A stretch of 64,000 nt of DNA from Owenweeksia sp. (GCA_028277105.1 JANQHO010000120.1:1-64000), one strand, 5' to 3'; positions 9,193-18,381 are shown, counted from the first letter of the stretch. Translations and numbers: made by a program. Notes: a model not told the origin generated them from the sequence alone.

Positions 9193-9266
9193 GCTTAGGT
9201 AGTTTATGATACTCTTATGACACTACAATTTACGATTTTAGTTTCTTTGTGATGAAAATTTATAGA

Positions 9267-10322
9267 ATGACTCACAAAATCCTCATTACCGGAGGGGCTG
9301 GTTTTATCGGCTCTCATGTTATACGTCTTTTTGTTAACCAATACCCAAATTACCAGATATATAACCTGGACAAGCTGACCTATGCCGGTAACCTGGAAAA
9401 CCTCAAGGATATAGAAGATCAACCCAACTATCATTTCATTAAAGCAGATATTACTGATGGTGAGCAAATGAATGAGTTGTTCGGGGAATATCGCTTTAAT
9501 GCCGTGATCCACCTGGCAGCCGAATCACACGTAGACCGTTCTATAACAGATCCACTGGCTTTTGTAAAAACCAATGTGATCGGTACGGTAAACCTGCTCA
9601 ACGCCTTCCGCGATACCTGGAAAGATGATTTTCAAGACAAGCTCTTTTACCACATCAGTACCGATGAAGTATACGGTACTTTAGGCGAAAGCGGGCTTTT
9701 TACAGAAACCACCCCTTATGACCCCAATTCACCTTATTCAGCTTCCAAAGCAAGCTCTGATCATTTTGTGAGGGCTTATGGGGAGACCTATGGCCTGCCT
9801 TATATCATTACCAATTGCTCCAATAATTACGGCCCTAATCAGTTCCCTGAAAAGCTGATCCCACTTTTTATCCATAACATTAAGAACAACAAACCTTTAC
9901 CTGTATACGGAGACGGTAAATATACCCGCGACTGGTTGTTTGTAATTGATCATGCCAGAGCCATTAACCTGGTTTTTCATAAAGGGAAACAAGGGGAAAC
10001 CTACAATATAGGCGGTTTTAACGAATGGCAGAACATTGAACTGATCAAAGTGCTTTGTGAACAAATGGACCGGAAACTAAACCGGGCTCCGGGAAAATCG
10101 GAAAAATTGATTACCTATGTAAAAGATCGGCCCGGCCACGACCGCAGGTATGCTATCGATGCCAGCAAGATCAATAAAGAATTGGGCTGGATACCTTCAG
10201 TGACCTTTGAAGAAGGTTTGGCTCAAACTATTGATTGGTATTTGGCTAATGAAGAATGGTTAAACAATGTTACTTCAGGCGACTATAAAAAATACTACGA
10301 TGAAATGTACACCAACCGCTAA
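9267..10322 (+). CDS. rfbB: dTDP-glucose 4,6-dehydratase
   Basis: 351 residues from the ATG at 9267, chosen because family members begin a few residues before the Rossmann motif (here MTHKILITGGAGFIGSHVIR). ATG 9252 and GTG 9249 are in-frame alternatives. The enzyme converts dTDP-glucose to dTDP-4-keto-6-deoxyglucose, the entry to dTDP-rhamnose and other deoxy sugars. HLAAESHVDRSI, STDEVYGTLGE and YSASKASSDHFVRA (catalytic Tyr-X3-Lys) are hallmark motifs. NNYGPNQFPEKLIPLF and DRPGHDRRYAID are also present. rfbA, rfbC and rfbD are not in the window, so the rest of the pathway must be elsewhere. Confidence 0.95.
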   Translation: MTHKILITGGAGFIGSHVIRLFVNQYPNYQIYNLDKLTYAGNLENLKDIEDQPNYHFIKADITDGEQMNELFGEYRFNAVIHLAAESHVDRSITDPLAFVKTNVIGTVNLLNAFRDTWKDDFQDKLFYHISTDEVYGTLGESGLFTETTPYDPNSPYSASKASSDHFVRAYGETYGLPYIITNCSNNYGPNQFPEKLIPLFIHNIKNNKPLPVYGDGKYTRDWLFVIDHARAINLVFHKGKQGETYNIGGFNEWQNIELIKVLCEQMDRKLNRAPGKSEKLITYVKDRPGHDRRYAIDASKINKELGWIPSVTFEEGLAQTIDWYLANEEWLNNVTSGDYKKYYDEMYTNR

Positions 10323-11028
10323 ATTTTGGATGGTTTTTACCTCTTTTGCTATAGTACTAACATCCTGTACCAATCATATTTACAATCCGGCCCTCAATCT
10401 TCCGGCCAAGCCCTTACAGCAAGGCGAGGTCAATGTTAGCGGTAATTTTGGCTATGCCCCGGAAGCCAATGCTGCAGCTACCAGCAGTATTGTTTCCCCT
10501 ATGGGGGCTGTCTCTGTAAGAGTTGGCATTATAGATAACTTAATGTTGCAGGCCGAAGGATGGACGGATTTTACCCCGGATGACTTTTTTTCAAGAGGGG
10601 GTTATGCTTTCAGTGTGATGTATACTTTCAGCAAAGCGGAAAATAGTCTCTTTACCTATGGCATTATGCCCAAATATGGCTTTGTATTGAGTGGCAGCAA
10701 CTTTTTTGATGACGGAATAACAGTAGGTGGGCACGGTTTTGGACTGTCTTTTCTGGCCTATTTAAATCGCGAAGAGTATCGTACCAAGCCCTATTTTGGT
10801 ATTACTCCTATTTACGGTTTCCGGAACCTGGAAAATATAAATGATAACGATGGTCATGCCCTGGCCTTGCAAGCCGGGCTCAATTATGAATTCAATTCCT
10901 GGCTAAATCTCAATGTGGAATTACCTCTTGTTTATCAGTATAACAACAGCCGGGAGATCGCTCATCTGATACCAGCTCCTACCATTGGATTCAATGTGGA
11001 TTTGAGTATAGTTAAAAATGATTATTGA
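10300..11028 (+). CDS. Lipoprotein with outer-membrane-type beta structure
   Basis: 242 residues from the ATG at 10300. That start gives a charged n-region (MKCTPTAKFW) before the hydrophobic core and the lipobox LTSC. An ATG at 10330 would lack positive charges, and the frame is open back to 10267. The protein carries many beta strands (VNVSGNFGYAP, AVSVRVGIIDNLML, GYAFSVMYTFS, GLSFLAYL) and resembles the small barrel proteins common in Bacteroidota. Its start overlaps the rfbB end by 23 bp, implying co-transcription. Function unknown. Confidence 0.75.
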   Translation: MKCTPTAKFWMVFTSFAIVLTSCTNHIYNPALNLPAKPLQQGEVNVSGNFGYAPEANAAATSSIVSPMGAVSVRVGIIDNLMLQAEGWTDFTPDDFFSRGGYAFSVMYTFSKAENSLFTYGIMPKYGFVLSGSNFFDDGITVGGHGFGLSFLAYLNREEYRTKPYFGITPIYGFRNLENINDNDGHALALQAGLNYEFNSWLNLNVELPLVYQYNNSREIAHLIPAPTIGFNVDLSIVKNDY

Positions 11029-11118
11029 TTACTTTTTTTGGCAAACTGTTCCTTGCCGGGAAGAGAACATTTTTATATTCTAAAAAATACTCCTTGTATA
11101 AGTCTTAGCTTCTATTTC

Positions 11119-11679
11119 TCATTGAACATTGTAAGTCCCCGAGGCTACAATCATGTCATTATACTTTTTAGCGTAGGTGAATTTTTTATCGATAGTAGTA
11201 GTTAAGGGATTATTCCAATAATACCACCCCCAGGCTTCATCGTTAGTTTTTAATATATCATAGATCTCTTGCACGAAGTATTTTCCTTTAACATCCTGAA
11301 GATTCATTACGTTGGTACCGATTAAGCTGGATTGAAATCCATGAGCGAGAACATTGGCTACAGAATCCCAAACAAAAATGTATAGTTCGTTATCGATAAA
11401 ACTGCCGGCCGTGTCATTGAATTCTGCAAAGGCAGCAGTTTCCCCCACACTTTGTACATGGTTGATGGCGCTTTGCACAAAATCAACAACTCTTGTTTTT
11501 TCATTATCCGTTAGGCAGATAAAATTGCAGCTTCCATCATTTGAGTTAGCTGAGGAGTTATAATTACAGGCTTCTGTATTAGTACATCCGGATACGGTTT
11601 CATCATCGTCTTCACAAGAGGTAAGCAGTAGCACAGATGAAATGATGACTATAGCAATGGATAGATATCTTTTGATCAT
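11119..11679 (-). CDS. Cache-domain lipoprotein
   Basis: 186 residues. Signal peptide II with lipobox LTSC (about residue 22) followed by acidic residues. Next comes a short disulfide-rich module, CTNTEACNYNSSANSNDGSC, a repeat unit frequent in secreted Bacteroidota proteins. Residues ~60-180 resemble a single Cache (sCache_2-like) sensing domain: FIDNELYIFVWDSVANVLAH, VMNLQDVKGKYFVQEI and WGWYYWNNPLT, then KKFTYAKKYNDMIVASGTY. Cache domains normally sense small ligands outside chemoreceptors or kinases; here no signalling domain is attached. It may bind a small molecule at the outer membrane or periplasm. Confidence 0.75.
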   Translation of the reverse strand: MIKRYLSIAIVIISSVLLLTSCEDDDETVSGCTNTEACNYNSSANSNDGSCNFICLTDNEKTRVVDFVQSAINHVQSVGETAAFAEFNDTAGSFIDNELYIFVWDSVANVLAHGFQSSLIGTNVMNLQDVKGKYFVQEIYDILKTNDEAWGWYYWNNPLTTTIDKKFTYAKKYNDMIVASGTYNVQ

Positions 11680-11720
11680 TGTGAAGGTTTATGAAGTGAA
11701 ATTAACAAATTAGAATTATT

Positions 11721-12365
11721 TCATGTTTTTTTCCTGCAAACCATCAAGCCATCCCTTACCGGGAAGAGGACATTTTCCACCCGCTCATCCGCATGAACTT
11801 TTTTGTTATAAGCTTTTAAAGCAAGGGTTTCTTCGTCTTTGGGGTCGGCTTCTTCCAGTACTTTGCCGCTCCACAACACATTATCAGCTATAATGTAGCT
11901 GCCGGAGGGCATGCGGTCTATTACCAGATCATAATAATTGGAGTAGTTCTCTTTATCCGCATCGATGAAAACAATGTCCCAGGGCAGGTCTAAAGCCGGA
12001 ATAATTTCCAGGGCATTGCCGATGTGGAGTTCTATTTGATCATTATAACCGGCTTTGTCTATATAACTTTTCACCATATCCTCCAGTTCTTCATTTATAT
12101 CGATAGTATGGAGCTTACCGTCTTTTTGCAGACCTTCGGCCAGGCAAAGAGCAGAATAACCGGTATAGGTACCTATTTCCAGGATATATTTGGGTTTGAT
12201 CATCTGGCTGAAGGTAGCCAGAACACGGCCCTGTAGGTGGCCGCTCAACATGCGTGGTTGCAGCACTTTGTTCCAGGTGGTGCGGTTCAGATCAGCTAAA
12301 ACCTCGGATTCTTTAGCGGTGTGATCTTCAACGTATTTTTCGAGTTTTTCAGGTAGGAATTCCAT
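11721..12365 (-). CDS. O-methyltransferase (SAM-dependent, family 3 type)
   Basis: 214 residues. A class I Rossmann methyltransferase of the COMT-like/caffeoyl-CoA type. YILEIGTYTGYSALCLAEGL is the SAM-binding loop, LHTIDINEELE holds the acidic residue for the SAM ribose, and DIVFIDADKENYSNYYDLV carries the metal-binding Asp and Lys. IIADNVLWSGKV is the conserved post-V motif. The substrate is unknown. The start overlaps the end of the M16 peptidase gene by 17 bp, so the two are probably one operon. Confidence 0.92.
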   Translation of the reverse strand: MEFLPEKLEKYVEDHTAKESEVLADLNRTTWNKVLQPRMLSGHLQGRVLATFSQMIKPKYILEIGTYTGYSALCLAEGLQKDGKLHTIDINEELEDMVKSYIDKAGYNDQIELHIGNALEIIPALDLPWDIVFIDADKENYSNYYDLVIDRMPSGSYIIADNVLWSGKVLEEADPKDEETLALKAYNKKVHADERVENVLFPVRDGLMVCRKKT

Positions 12366-13599
12366 GTTTGTTTTGCGGTTCAGATTTATAGATCAGTGAA
12401 CTTAATATGTGGGGTTGTAAAATCTCATTGGCCACTTCCAGCAGATCGTCAGCCGTAATACCTTCGATCTTTTGGCGTATAACCTCAAAAGTATCTATTT
12501 TGTCAAAGGTTAACAGCGATTTGCCGTAGCCCAGCATAAGGGAAGTATTATTTTCCTGGGCCATCGCCACCTGACCTAACAATTGGCGTTTGGCTTTGCT
12601 CAACTGCAAAATCCCCAGTTTTTGCTCGCGTAGTTTTTTCAATTCCTTTTCCACCAGCTTGAGCGATTTGTCCATCGTACCCGGGTCGGTGCCCAGGTAA
12701 ATGCCGAAAAGCCCGGTATCGGAATAAGGGTTGTAAAAGGACTCTATGTGATAGGTAAAGCCGTATTTTTCTCTGATGTTGAGGTTGAGACGGGAATTCA
12801 TGCCCGGCCCTCCCAACAAATTGTTGAGCAACATCAGCACTCTGGCTTTTTCGTGATCGGCCGGATATGCTCTTCCTCCCAAAACTGCATGGCTTTGATA
12901 GCCTTGCCTTTGAACAATAACTTTCTGCGGATGGTAACCGTTGGGTCGTACCATATGCCGGGGTTTAAAACTCAAAGCTGTTTCCAGTTCTTTTTCCAGT
13001 ATTTTGCGCAAACGGGCAGACGATATTTTTCCCACCGAGCTGAAGACCATACGATTGGGGGCGTAGTTGCGCTGAATGAATTGTAAGATATGCTCCTGCT
13101 GAAAGGATTTAACCGAAGCGCTGGTTCCAAGGATGTTGCGACCCAGAGGGTGGCCGGCAAAAATCTGTGCTTCAAAATCGTCAAAAATACTTTCGGAAGG
13201 TGTATCAAGGTAGCTGTTGATCTCGTCAATGATAACTTCTTTCTCTTTTTGGATCTCCTTTTCGGGAAAGATAGAACGGAAAGCAATATCAGCTATTAAT
13301 TCTATGGCACGAGGATAATCACCGGCTAAAAAAGAGGTATAAATCACGGTTTCCTCTTTTGTTGTATATGCATTCAGCTCTCCACCCACATCTTCCATCC
13401 GGCTGAGCAGGTGAAAAGCCTTACGCTTTTGGGTGCCTTTAAAAAGACAGTGCTCAATGTAGTGGGCCAAACCTTCTTCGTGCTCCAGCTCATCACGCGA
13501 ACCGGCTGCTATATGAAGGCCACAGTGAGCCACTGGCCTGTCGGTGCTTTTGTGAACTACTCTTATACCATTGGATAATTCAAATATTTCAAACTCCAT
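12349..13599 (-). CDS. M16-family zinc metallopeptidase
   Basis: 416 residues. The inverted zinc motif HYIEH (HxxEH) lies within GLAHYIEHCLFKGTQKR near residue 44-48. A downstream Glu in NAYTTKEETVIYTSFL completes the site. Residues ~1-200 and ~200-410 form the two pitrilysin-like halves (GGPGMNSRLNLNIREKYGFTYH is the typical second-half motif). There is no signal peptide, so it is probably cytoplasmic. It resembles processing-protease-like peptidases of about 410-420 residues. It is followed with a 17-bp overlap by the O-methyltransferase. Confidence 0.93.
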   Translation of the reverse strand: MEFEIFELSNGIRVVHKSTDRPVAHCGLHIAAGSRDELEHEEGLAHYIEHCLFKGTQKRKAFHLLSRMEDVGGELNAYTTKEETVIYTSFLAGDYPRAIELIADIAFRSIFPEKEIQKEKEVIIDEINSYLDTPSESIFDDFEAQIFAGHPLGRNILGTSASVKSFQQEHILQFIQRNYAPNRMVFSSVGKISSARLRKILEKELETALSFKPRHMVRPNGYHPQKVIVQRQGYQSHAVLGGRAYPADHEKARVLMLLNNLLGGPGMNSRLNLNIREKYGFTYHIESFYNPYSDTGLFGIYLGTDPGTMDKSLKLVEKELKKLREQKLGILQLSKAKRQLLGQVAMAQENNTSLMLGYGKSLLTFDKIDTFEVIRQKIEGITADDLLEVANEILQPHILSSLIYKSEPQNKHGIPT

Positions 13600-13615
13600 G
13601 CGATCGAAATGGAGG

Positions 13616-13623
13616 CAAAGGTA
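13616..13623 (-). promoter_or_regulatory. Possible -7 element TACCTTTG upstream of the M16 gene
   Basis: Exact TAnnTTTG match on the minus strand, ending 16 bp before the ATG at 13599. No -33 TTG is seen at 17-23 bp. Confidence 0.35.
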
Positions 13624-13653
13624 TAGAATGGAAAACAGTGTTGGTTAATAAAA

Positions 13654-14406
13654 TCAGTTGTCGAGCCAGGCCTTAAATCCAGCAGTGCGTTCCCGGCTTA
13701 CCAGAACATCTTCATCTTGATAATTTTTTAGTTTCAGTTTAAGGCGGTTGCTGCTATAGGCTACAACCTCTACTATTGAACGGATGTTGATCAGATATTT
13801 ACGGTTGATCCGGTAAAAAGAACGAGGGTCTATTATTTCCTGCAACTGATCCAGGCTTTGATCCAGGCTGTATTGCCTTCCATTTTCAGTTTGAACAAAA
13901 GTGGCTTTGTCAGCACTGAAAAAGAAAGAGATGTCTTTGGTTTCTATCAGTTGTAATTTGCTCCCCACTTTGGTAACAAAACGCTTTTTGTAGTTCTTCT
14001 CTTGTTGTTGTAGCAGGTGCAATAAAAGCTTTGGATCGGGAAGTTGAACCGGCTTCATTCTCTCATACTTTTCCAAAGCCTGTTTCAGATTTGCAGGGTC
14101 AACAGGCTTAAGAAGATAATCGATACTGTTCAGTTTAAAAGCTTCAATGGCATATTGGTCAAAAGCGGTACAGAAAATAACAGGTGAAGGAACATCCGTT
14201 TTTTTGAATATTTCAAATCCTGAGCCATCTGCCAGGTGTATATCCAAAAAGATCAGGTCAGGTGCGGGGTTATGATTAAGCCATTCTTCGCTTTTGGCAA
14301 CTCCGTTTAGCGGCCCTGAAATAGTAATATCCGGCAATTGATTTTCAAGCAAACGTATCAACTGATTGGCAGCGGGTATTTCATCTTCTATGATCAGAAT
14401 GTTCAT
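13654..14406 (-). CDS. LytTR-type response regulator
   Basis: 250 residues. Residues 1-120 are a receiver domain: IIEDE acidic pocket, phospho-acceptor Asp at about residue 55 in LIFLDIHLADGSG, then FCTAFDQYAIEAF and LLKPVDP with the conserved Lys. Residues ~145-248 are a LytTR DNA-binding domain (FVTKVGSKLQLIETKDISFF, SFYRINRKYLINIRSI, LVSRER). It follows its kinase by 5 bp and closes an operon that starts with a TonB receptor. It probably controls cell-surface or transport genes, perhaps its own operon. Confidence 0.95.
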   Translation of the reverse strand: MNILIIEDEIPAANQLIRLLENQLPDITISGPLNGVAKSEEWLNHNPAPDLIFLDIHLADGSGFEIFKKTDVPSPVIFCTAFDQYAIEAFKLNSIDYLLKPVDPANLKQALEKYERMKPVQLPDPKLLLHLLQQQEKNYKKRFVTKVGSKLQLIETKDISFFFSADKATFVQTENGRQYSLDQSLDQLQEIIDPRSFYRINRKYLINIRSIVEVVAYSSNRLKLKLKNYQDEDVLVSRERTAGFKAWLDN

Positions 14407-14411
14407 ACTTT

Positions 14412-15461
14412 TCAGTTTAGCGTTTTTAACAGGGGAAGCCTTACTTGAAACAGGTTTCCGGTAGAGTTAATATCTATTTCCTGATCACTTAGTGCACGGT
14501 AACGCTCGCTGATATTGTTTAAACCGATACCTGTGCTTTCACCGGGATTATTTCTCTTTTGCAGGTTATTTTCCACTATCAGCATGTTGTCATCAGCATA
14601 AACTTTTATGATTAAAGGGTTTTCGTGCTCTATTTTATTGTGCTTTATGGCATTTTCAAAAAGGAGTTGCAACACTAAAGGGGGAATTACGCTATCCGGA
14701 ACTTTATCCGGGAGCTGATATTGCAAAGCGTTGGTGCCAAAGCGGATCTGTTGTAACTCCAGGTAACTTTTGGCAAAATCCAATTCCCTTGAAAGAGGTA
14801 CTACCTCTTCATTTTGTACTTCCAGCACATAACGGTAAAACTGGCTGAGTTTTCTGATGTATTCCGAAGAACGATCAGCATCTTCATAAACCAGGTTGGT
14901 GAGAGCGTTGAGCGAATTAAAAAGAAAGTGAGGATTGAGTTGATCGCGTAATACCTGAACCTGGCCGCGATAACGTTCACTTCTGGCTTTCTCGTTCTTT
15001 ATAGCCTGATCGCGCCAATTGGTTAAAAAAGAACGGCTGATAAAAAAAGCAGTAATACCATAGCTAATAAACACAGGTGTGATACAGTTTTTTGCGATTT
15101 TCCCCCAAGGAAAATTATTCCAATCTATAAGACTAAAGGCACTAAAGAAAAGTACATTTACCGCAAATGCTGCAACAAATGAGAAAACGCTAACGCCAAT
15201 AATTTCCATAGCAAACCTTTTACCAGCGTACTTAAGCCAAGGGAGCTTTTTATCTAAAATTATCTCATTGAGTAATACCGATCCCGCGATAGCCCAAGCC
15301 AGTAAAAAGGAATAAAGCATATCATCCCAAAGGGAAATAAAGCCCTTAAGGGTATAATACCTTTCCGGCACATAGAAAAAAGGCATTATAATGCTGATGA
15401 GCGCATTTATTCCAATCAACCAGAATAGAAGCTTTGAGAGTCTTTTTTTGTCTTTGCTCAC
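14412..15461 (-). CDS. LytS/YehU-like sensor histidine kinase
   Basis: 349 residues, GTG start. Four to five membrane segments occupy residues ~10-160 (for example LLFWLIGINALISIIMPFFY and FSFVAAFAVNVLFFSAFSLI). The His_kinase domain follows, with the phospho-acceptor motif in LRDQLNPHFLFNSLNALTNL. The C-terminal ATPase part has LFENAIKHNKIEHENP (N box) and STGIGLNNISERYRAL (G box). There is no separate periplasmic sensor domain. It is 3 bp downstream of the TPR gene and 5 bp upstream of the LytTR regulator, so these act as a pair. Confidence 0.94.
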   Translation of the reverse strand: MSKDKKRLSKLLFWLIGINALISIIMPFFYVPERYYTLKGFISLWDDMLYSFLLAWAIAGSVLLNEIILDKKLPWLKYAGKRFAMEIIGVSVFSFVAAFAVNVLFFSAFSLIDWNNFPWGKIAKNCITPVFISYGITAFFISRSFLTNWRDQAIKNEKARSERYRGQVQVLRDQLNPHFLFNSLNALTNLVYEDADRSSEYIRKLSQFYRYVLEVQNEEVVPLSRELDFAKSYLELQQIRFGTNALQYQLPDKVPDSVIPPLVLQLLFENAIKHNKIEHENPLIIKVYADDNMLIVENNLQKRNNPGESTGIGLNNISERYRALSDQEIDINSTGNLFQVRLPLLKTLN

Positions 15462-15464
15462 CTT

Positions 15465-16118
15465 TTAATTTTCCTGTACACAGGCTTTTTCCATATCCAA
15501 AGCTATATCTAAACCCCAGTGTGGTGTTAAAGCTCCCGCATCTTGAGATTTGAATAAAGGTATGCTTTTAGCGACCATAGCGCAGGATTCTTCAATTGAC
15601 GAATTGAAGTAGCGGGCAGTACCGTATTTCCAGCGGGCTAACAAGATCAGTGCACGGGGATTTTGAGGATCCATACTTACGGCTTTTTGAAAATAAGCGC
15701 TAACCTGGGGTGACATAGAGGGGCCTCTCTCAGCCGGATTTACTGTTAGCCTGGCCATTTTGAGGTAACCCATTAGTATTGTTATTTCTACATTATTTTC
15801 ATTCAATTTATTTGCAGCATTAACCTTTTCAAGAGCTTTATCCAGGTATTGATCCCGTTGTTCAGGTGCCAGACTCTTGTCAAAACTCATATAAATATAA
15901 GAGAGGCCGGAATAATACAAGGGAAGCCATTCTCCCGGTTCAGCTATGGCTATTCGGTCAAACGTATTAGCCACTGTTTGGAACTCTTCCTGGGTTCTGG
16001 CGCTATCAAGCTCAGTAATGGCTTGCCTCATGGCTTTATCGTAACTATCCGGATCAGCGTGTAAATAAGTAGTGAGGCTAAGTGAGAATAACATCGTAAG
16101 CAAAACAGATTTTTTCAT
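15465..16118 (-). CDS. Periplasmic TPR-like protein
   Basis: 217 residues with a signal peptide (MKKSVLLTMLFSLSLTTYLH then A). Helical repeats of TPR type follow, such as WLPLYYSGLSYIYM and AYFQKAVSMDPQNPRALILLA. It lies between a TonB receptor (19 bp upstream) and a membrane histidine kinase (3 bp downstream). That placement makes it a candidate link between receptor occupancy and the kinase. No enzymatic motif was seen. Confidence 0.85.
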   Translation of the reverse strand: MKKSVLLTMLFSLSLTTYLHADPDSYDKAMRQAITELDSARTQEEFQTVANTFDRIAIAEPGEWLPLYYSGLSYIYMSFDKSLAPEQRDQYLDKALEKVNAANKLNENNVEITILMGYLKMARLTVNPAERGPSMSPQVSAYFQKAVSMDPQNPRALILLARWKYGTARYFNSSIEESCAMVAKSIPLFKSQDAGALTPHWGLDIALDMEKACVQEN

Positions 16119-16137
16119 GGATTTGGTTTTTAAAGGA

Positions 16138-18264
16138 TTATAAATTATTGAGTTGGTTAGCTTTTTTATCGCTGCTGATAGTGTAAAAGATTCCGATCAG
16201 GAAAAACCGGTCTGCCGTCTGTCCGTGCGGTAACTCATCGTAAAAACCATTGGTGTTAGGTTGTTGACTATAAGAGTAGCCAAAAATGTTTTTGCGACCG
16301 GTTACATTACTCAGGGCAACATGAATAATAAGATGAGGTTTTGGCAGGTAACTCCAGCTTAAGCTCATATTGCCGTAAAATTTGGTCTTGGATTCCTGTT
16401 GGCCCTCCTTATTAGGGTTGTCATAGGGATAACCATCGTTTAAGTTGTAAGAGAACCCCAGCTGTGACTTCAATTTTCTCACCCAATACTTTCCTATCAG
16501 GGATATGTTATGACGAGGGGCAAAGCCCGGTTGAACAAGAGTGGTAAATTGTCTATATAGCCTTTTGCTGTCTACAAAAGAATAAGTGACCCAGTAATCC
16601 AGGTTTTTAAAACTTTTGCGATCCCGGTAAAAGATGTCCATTCCGCGGGCATATCCAAAGCCTTTGGTTTCTAATTCACCGGGTAGTTGTGTGATCAGAT
16701 CATTGTAGTCTTTATGATAAAACTCTAACCGCAGTACGCGCAGATTTTTTTCCCATTGATAATTAAAAAGATAATGGCGGCTAAATGAGGGGATGAGATC
16801 GTTCTTTTGAACCAGGTAACGGTTGGCTTGCTGCTGGTAAAAGTCACCATAAGCCAGCGATAACTGATGGCTAGGAGAAATACGGCAAGCTAAGGAAACT
16901 CTTGGCATAAGGTGATGGTGATCGCTAAAGTATTCAGATCTCAAACCACCATTTAGGGCCAGTTCACTATTGAAATGATAGGAAGCCTCCAAATAATTTG
17001 CCGTAAGCGGTAAGCTTATATCTTGTTTGAAAAAATCAAAAGATTCTGAGTATTCTTGCCAGTAGTATTCACTCCCGAGTTTTAAGGAAAGGCGATTCAG
17101 GGGAAAGTAAGAGAGCTTGGCCTTAAAGTGAGCCAGCTTTTCGGTTTGTCTGATAGATAGGGTGTCAACCAGAACTTTATCGGAATTATGAGAAAATGAA
17201 ATACCCGTATGAAGCAGCCACTTACTACCTAATCCCTGTTCCAGAGTTGTATTAATATAGTTGTAGTGATTATCCAACTTAACCTTTTCAGCTGCCTCAT
17301 TACCCGGCTGAGGTTGTATTATTCCAAGACTTGAATTTTGATGGGTGTACAATGTTTTTATGATAGCATGCTTGTTAAAGCGATGGCGGTAAAGCAGTTG
17401 ACCATCATATCCTTGTGGAGCTTTTTCCCACTGAATGTTCTGGGGAATGAGAGCCTGGTAAGGTTGTAGGTAGAGATAAGAAAAGGAGGAAGTAAGGGCG
17501 TTTTTATTCCAAACTTTTGTGTGTGAAGCAGAGCCCCCAACGGACATCAACCCCAGATCAGTTTGAGTTCTGGCAGGCATGTCGATGGTGTTTAAAACCA
17601 GTACCGAGGAAAGAGCCTGACCGTATTCGGCTGAATAAGCTCCGGTACTGAAAAAAGTACCGGTAAAAAGCTGTGGGCTGAAACGGGTGCGTGTAGGAAT
17701 ACCTGAAAATGTACTACCGTAAGCATTATTGAGTTTTAAACCATCAATAAATATGGAAGTTTCCCTTGCTTCTCCGCCTCTAACAAAAAGGCGACCATCA
17801 TTGCCCACCGTAGCAGTACCTGGCAAAGTGCTCAATGCTCCTGCTATATCGCCCATAGCCCCTGGTATAGTTACTATATCCAGGGGTTTTAAAATTACGG
17901 ACCGGCTCTCATCACTGGCTTCTATTTTTCCAGCTGTTATGGTTACGGCTTTAAGTTTATCAAAGCTTTCTTTGAGGATGATATCTTGCGAAATAGTACT
18001 ACCCGTACAGTTAATAGTAGTTTGGAAGGTTTTGTAACCCAACATGGATACCATTAATATTTGTGATCCTGTTAATGAGGTTTTGAATTGATAGGCCCCC
18101 TCCCGATCAGAAGAAGCACCATCATAGCTGTTATCCACGTAAATATTGGCACCGGGTAAAGCTTGCCCTTTTTCGTCCAGAACCCTACCTGTAATAATAG
18201 TTTGGGCTCCGGAGTAAAGTGGGCTAAATAGAAAGGTTATGATAAGGATACGGTACAACTTCAC
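16138..18264 (-). CDS. TonB-dependent outer-membrane receptor
   Basis: 708 residues, GTG start, with an in-frame stop directly upstream. A signal peptide of ~20 residues is followed by a carboxypeptidase-regulatory-like beta-sandwich (IITGRVLDEKGQALPGANIY, ~22-105). A plug domain follows, ~110-230 (IPGAMGDIAGALSTLPG and GRLFVRGGEARETSIFIDG). The C-terminal barrel runs to residue ~695. The C-terminus ends in a charged tail (SSDKKANQLNNL) rather than the usual aromatic. It heads an operon with the TPR protein and the LytS/LytTR pair, so ligand import and signalling are probably connected. Substrate unknown. Confidence 0.93.
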   Translation of the reverse strand: MKLYRILIITFLFSPLYSGAQTIITGRVLDEKGQALPGANIYVDNSYDGASSDREGAYQFKTSLTGSQILMVSMLGYKTFQTTINCTGSTISQDIILKESFDKLKAVTITAGKIEASDESRSVILKPLDIVTIPGAMGDIAGALSTLPGTATVGNDGRLFVRGGEARETSIFIDGLKLNNAYGSTFSGIPTRTRFSPQLFTGTFFSTGAYSAEYGQALSSVLVLNTIDMPARTQTDLGLMSVGGSASHTKVWNKNALTSSFSYLYLQPYQALIPQNIQWEKAPQGYDGQLLYRHRFNKHAIIKTLYTHQNSSLGIIQPQPGNEAAEKVKLDNHYNYINTTLEQGLGSKWLLHTGISFSHNSDKVLVDTLSIRQTEKLAHFKAKLSYFPLNRLSLKLGSEYYWQEYSESFDFFKQDISLPLTANYLEASYHFNSELALNGGLRSEYFSDHHHLMPRVSLACRISPSHQLSLAYGDFYQQQANRYLVQKNDLIPSFSRHYLFNYQWEKNLRVLRLEFYHKDYNDLITQLPGELETKGFGYARGMDIFYRDRKSFKNLDYWVTYSFVDSKRLYRQFTTLVQPGFAPRHNISLIGKYWVRKLKSQLGFSYNLNDGYPYDNPNKEGQQESKTKFYGNMSLSWSYLPKPHLIIHVALSNVTGRKNIFGYSYSQQPNTNGFYDELPHGQTADRFFLIGIFYTISSDKKANQLNNL

Positions 18265-18349
18265 TTATTTTTCTTCGAAACTAAGCGCGGTTACCTCTTT
18301 GTTTAAAAGAAAAGGCGATGAGCCGTTATATAGGCAGGATGAACCGTAA

Positions 18350-18381
18350 AAAGTAAAGCCGCTTCATTTTAAGCGGCTTTA
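18350..18381 (-). terminator. Rho-independent terminator of the S9 peptidase gene
   Basis: On the minus strand AAAGCCGCTT (18371-18380) pairs with AAGCGGCTTT (18355-18364) around a 6-nt loop, followed by ACTTTTT. It lies 20 bp after the peptidase stop and before the TonB receptor start. Confidence 0.75.

Noticed and set aside
11040-11057. Hairpin GGCAA/TTGCC between the lipoprotein genes as a terminator
   Set aside because: The 5-bp stem is not followed by a T-run on the plus strand, and on the minus strand an A-run follows, so it is not a standard terminator.
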